From Gluconobacter thailandicus F149-1 = NBRC 100600 (GTDB lineage Bacteria > Pseudomonadota > Alphaproteobacteria > Acetobacterales > Acetobacteraceae): a DNA stretch of 48,930 bases. A program made the translations under genes and the position numbers. The stretch's first letter is position 1, and the number at the start of each line of letters is the position of its first letter. The stretch lies in the NCBI RefSeq assembly GCF_000964465.1, contig NZ_BANH01000069.1:1-48930 (forward strand). Direction: 5' to 3'. Below the pieces are notes generated by a model. It searched no databases and was not told the DNA's origin. It saw only the letters and a list, made by a program, of their open reading frames with translations. Shown piece by piece: positions 48,568 to 48,930 of the stretch.

Positions 48568-48930
48568 ATGATGGTGACAGGGCTTGCAGCCGTTCTTCTC
48601 GCGATTGCGTTCCTGCTCACGCTCGTCAGCATCATTCAGCCTCTGGCCAAACGGCTTGAGATTTCCGAAACGGTTCTGCTTGCCCTTGTTGGCATCGTTC
48701 TTGGCGGCGCTGCATCTCTTGTCGTGCGCTCGTCTGCCACGGACCTGCTGGATGGCGCGGCAGAAGCCCTGATCTACTTTCCGATCAACAGTGAAGCCTT
48801 CCTGCTGATCTTCCTGCCCATTCTGGTCTTCCAGGGCGCCATGGCCATTGATGTGAGACGTCTGGCCCATGAAACGGCAACGGTCCTTCTCCTGGCCGTT
48901 GTGGCGGTCGTGGTTTCAACCGCCACAATC
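48568..48930 (+). CDS. Na+/H+ antiporter, CPA1-type (partial, cut at the window end)
   Basis: The first 121 codons, open to the window edge. The sequence starts MMVTGLAAVLLAIAFLLTL, followed by SETVLLALVGIVLGGAASLV and LIFLPILVFQGAMAIDVRRL. The last matches the conserved 'FLPxLLFEGA' segment of CPA1 sodium/proton exchangers, and the hydrophobic layout fits. AAGGAG (48551-48556) lies 11 bases before the first ATG. Second ATG 48571 is possible. Ion specificity cannot be told from this part. Confidence 0.78.
   Translation, partial: MMVTGLAAVLLAIAFLLTLVSIIQPLAKRLEISETVLLALVGIVLGGAASLVVRSSATDLLDGAAEALIYFPINSEAFLLIFLPILVFQGAMAIDVRRLAHETATVLLLAVVAVVVSTATI

Overview
The window is a gene-dense, repeat-poor stretch of an alphaproteobacterial chromosome, most likely an acetic acid bacterium (Acetobacteraceae; Gluconobacter-like). 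This is a judgement from family knowledge and gene order, not from a database search. Pointers are a HisKA_2-type sensor kinase, the tolC-popZ-valS order, dut-coaBC-ubiE-mutM-rpsT-dnaA-dnaN-recF-gyrB, glmU-glmS, and a secreted alpha-amino-acid ester hydrolase/glutaryl-acylase relative of the kind known from Acetobacter and Gluconobacter. I see no phage genes, transposases, integrases, CRISPR arrays or frameshifted genes.

Left third (1-13.4 kb). A membrane sensor histidine kinase is followed by cydDC, the exporter needed to assemble cytochrome bd-type oxidases. Next come an OmpA-like lipoprotein, the RecQ helicase, a PCuAC-like periplasmic protein on the minus strand, the nrdR-nusB-thiL operon, a YghO-like acetyltransferase-fold protein, a short-chain dehydrogenase and glucokinase.

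Middle (13.4-29.3 kb). A tRNA-Cys gene on the minus strand has a recognisable promoter. It is followed by a TolC-family outer-membrane channel, the polar organiser PopZ, valyl-tRNA synthetase and a secreted alpha/beta hydrolase whose end overlaps the convergent ilvD. A CocE/NonD-type secreted hydrolase and msrA come next. A minus-strand block then holds an unusual two-gene ABC importer (ATPase with C-terminal AAA-associated domain, plus a double permease), dut, coaBC and ubiE.

Right part (29.3-48.9 kb). All genes are on the plus strand. mutM is followed by two helically phased DnaA boxes, then rpsT with a strong terminator, dnaA, dnaN, recF, gyrB and a DUF3108 protein. After these come glmU-glmS (UDP-GlcNAc precursor supply), a YdiJ-like FAD/Fe-S D-2-hydroxyacid dehydrogenase, an unrecognised multi-spanning membrane protein, the thiazole/thiamine operon thiO-thiS-thiG-thiE, and the start of a CPA1-type Na+/H+ antiporter cut by the window edge.

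The most interesting points are: the DnaA-box pair and the structured dnaA leader beside a change of gene orientation (candidate origin or DnaA autoregulation region); an ABC ATPase whose LSGG signature reads LSDA, with no binding protein beside it; a PCuAC protein lacking the methionine copper ligands; several departures from usual alphaproteobacterial gene order (no ubiB between ubiE and coaBC, no rib genes between nrdR and nusB); and an inverted repeat with a tiny ORF in the ilvD leader. No clearly new multi-gene system is evident; most of the window is housekeeping.
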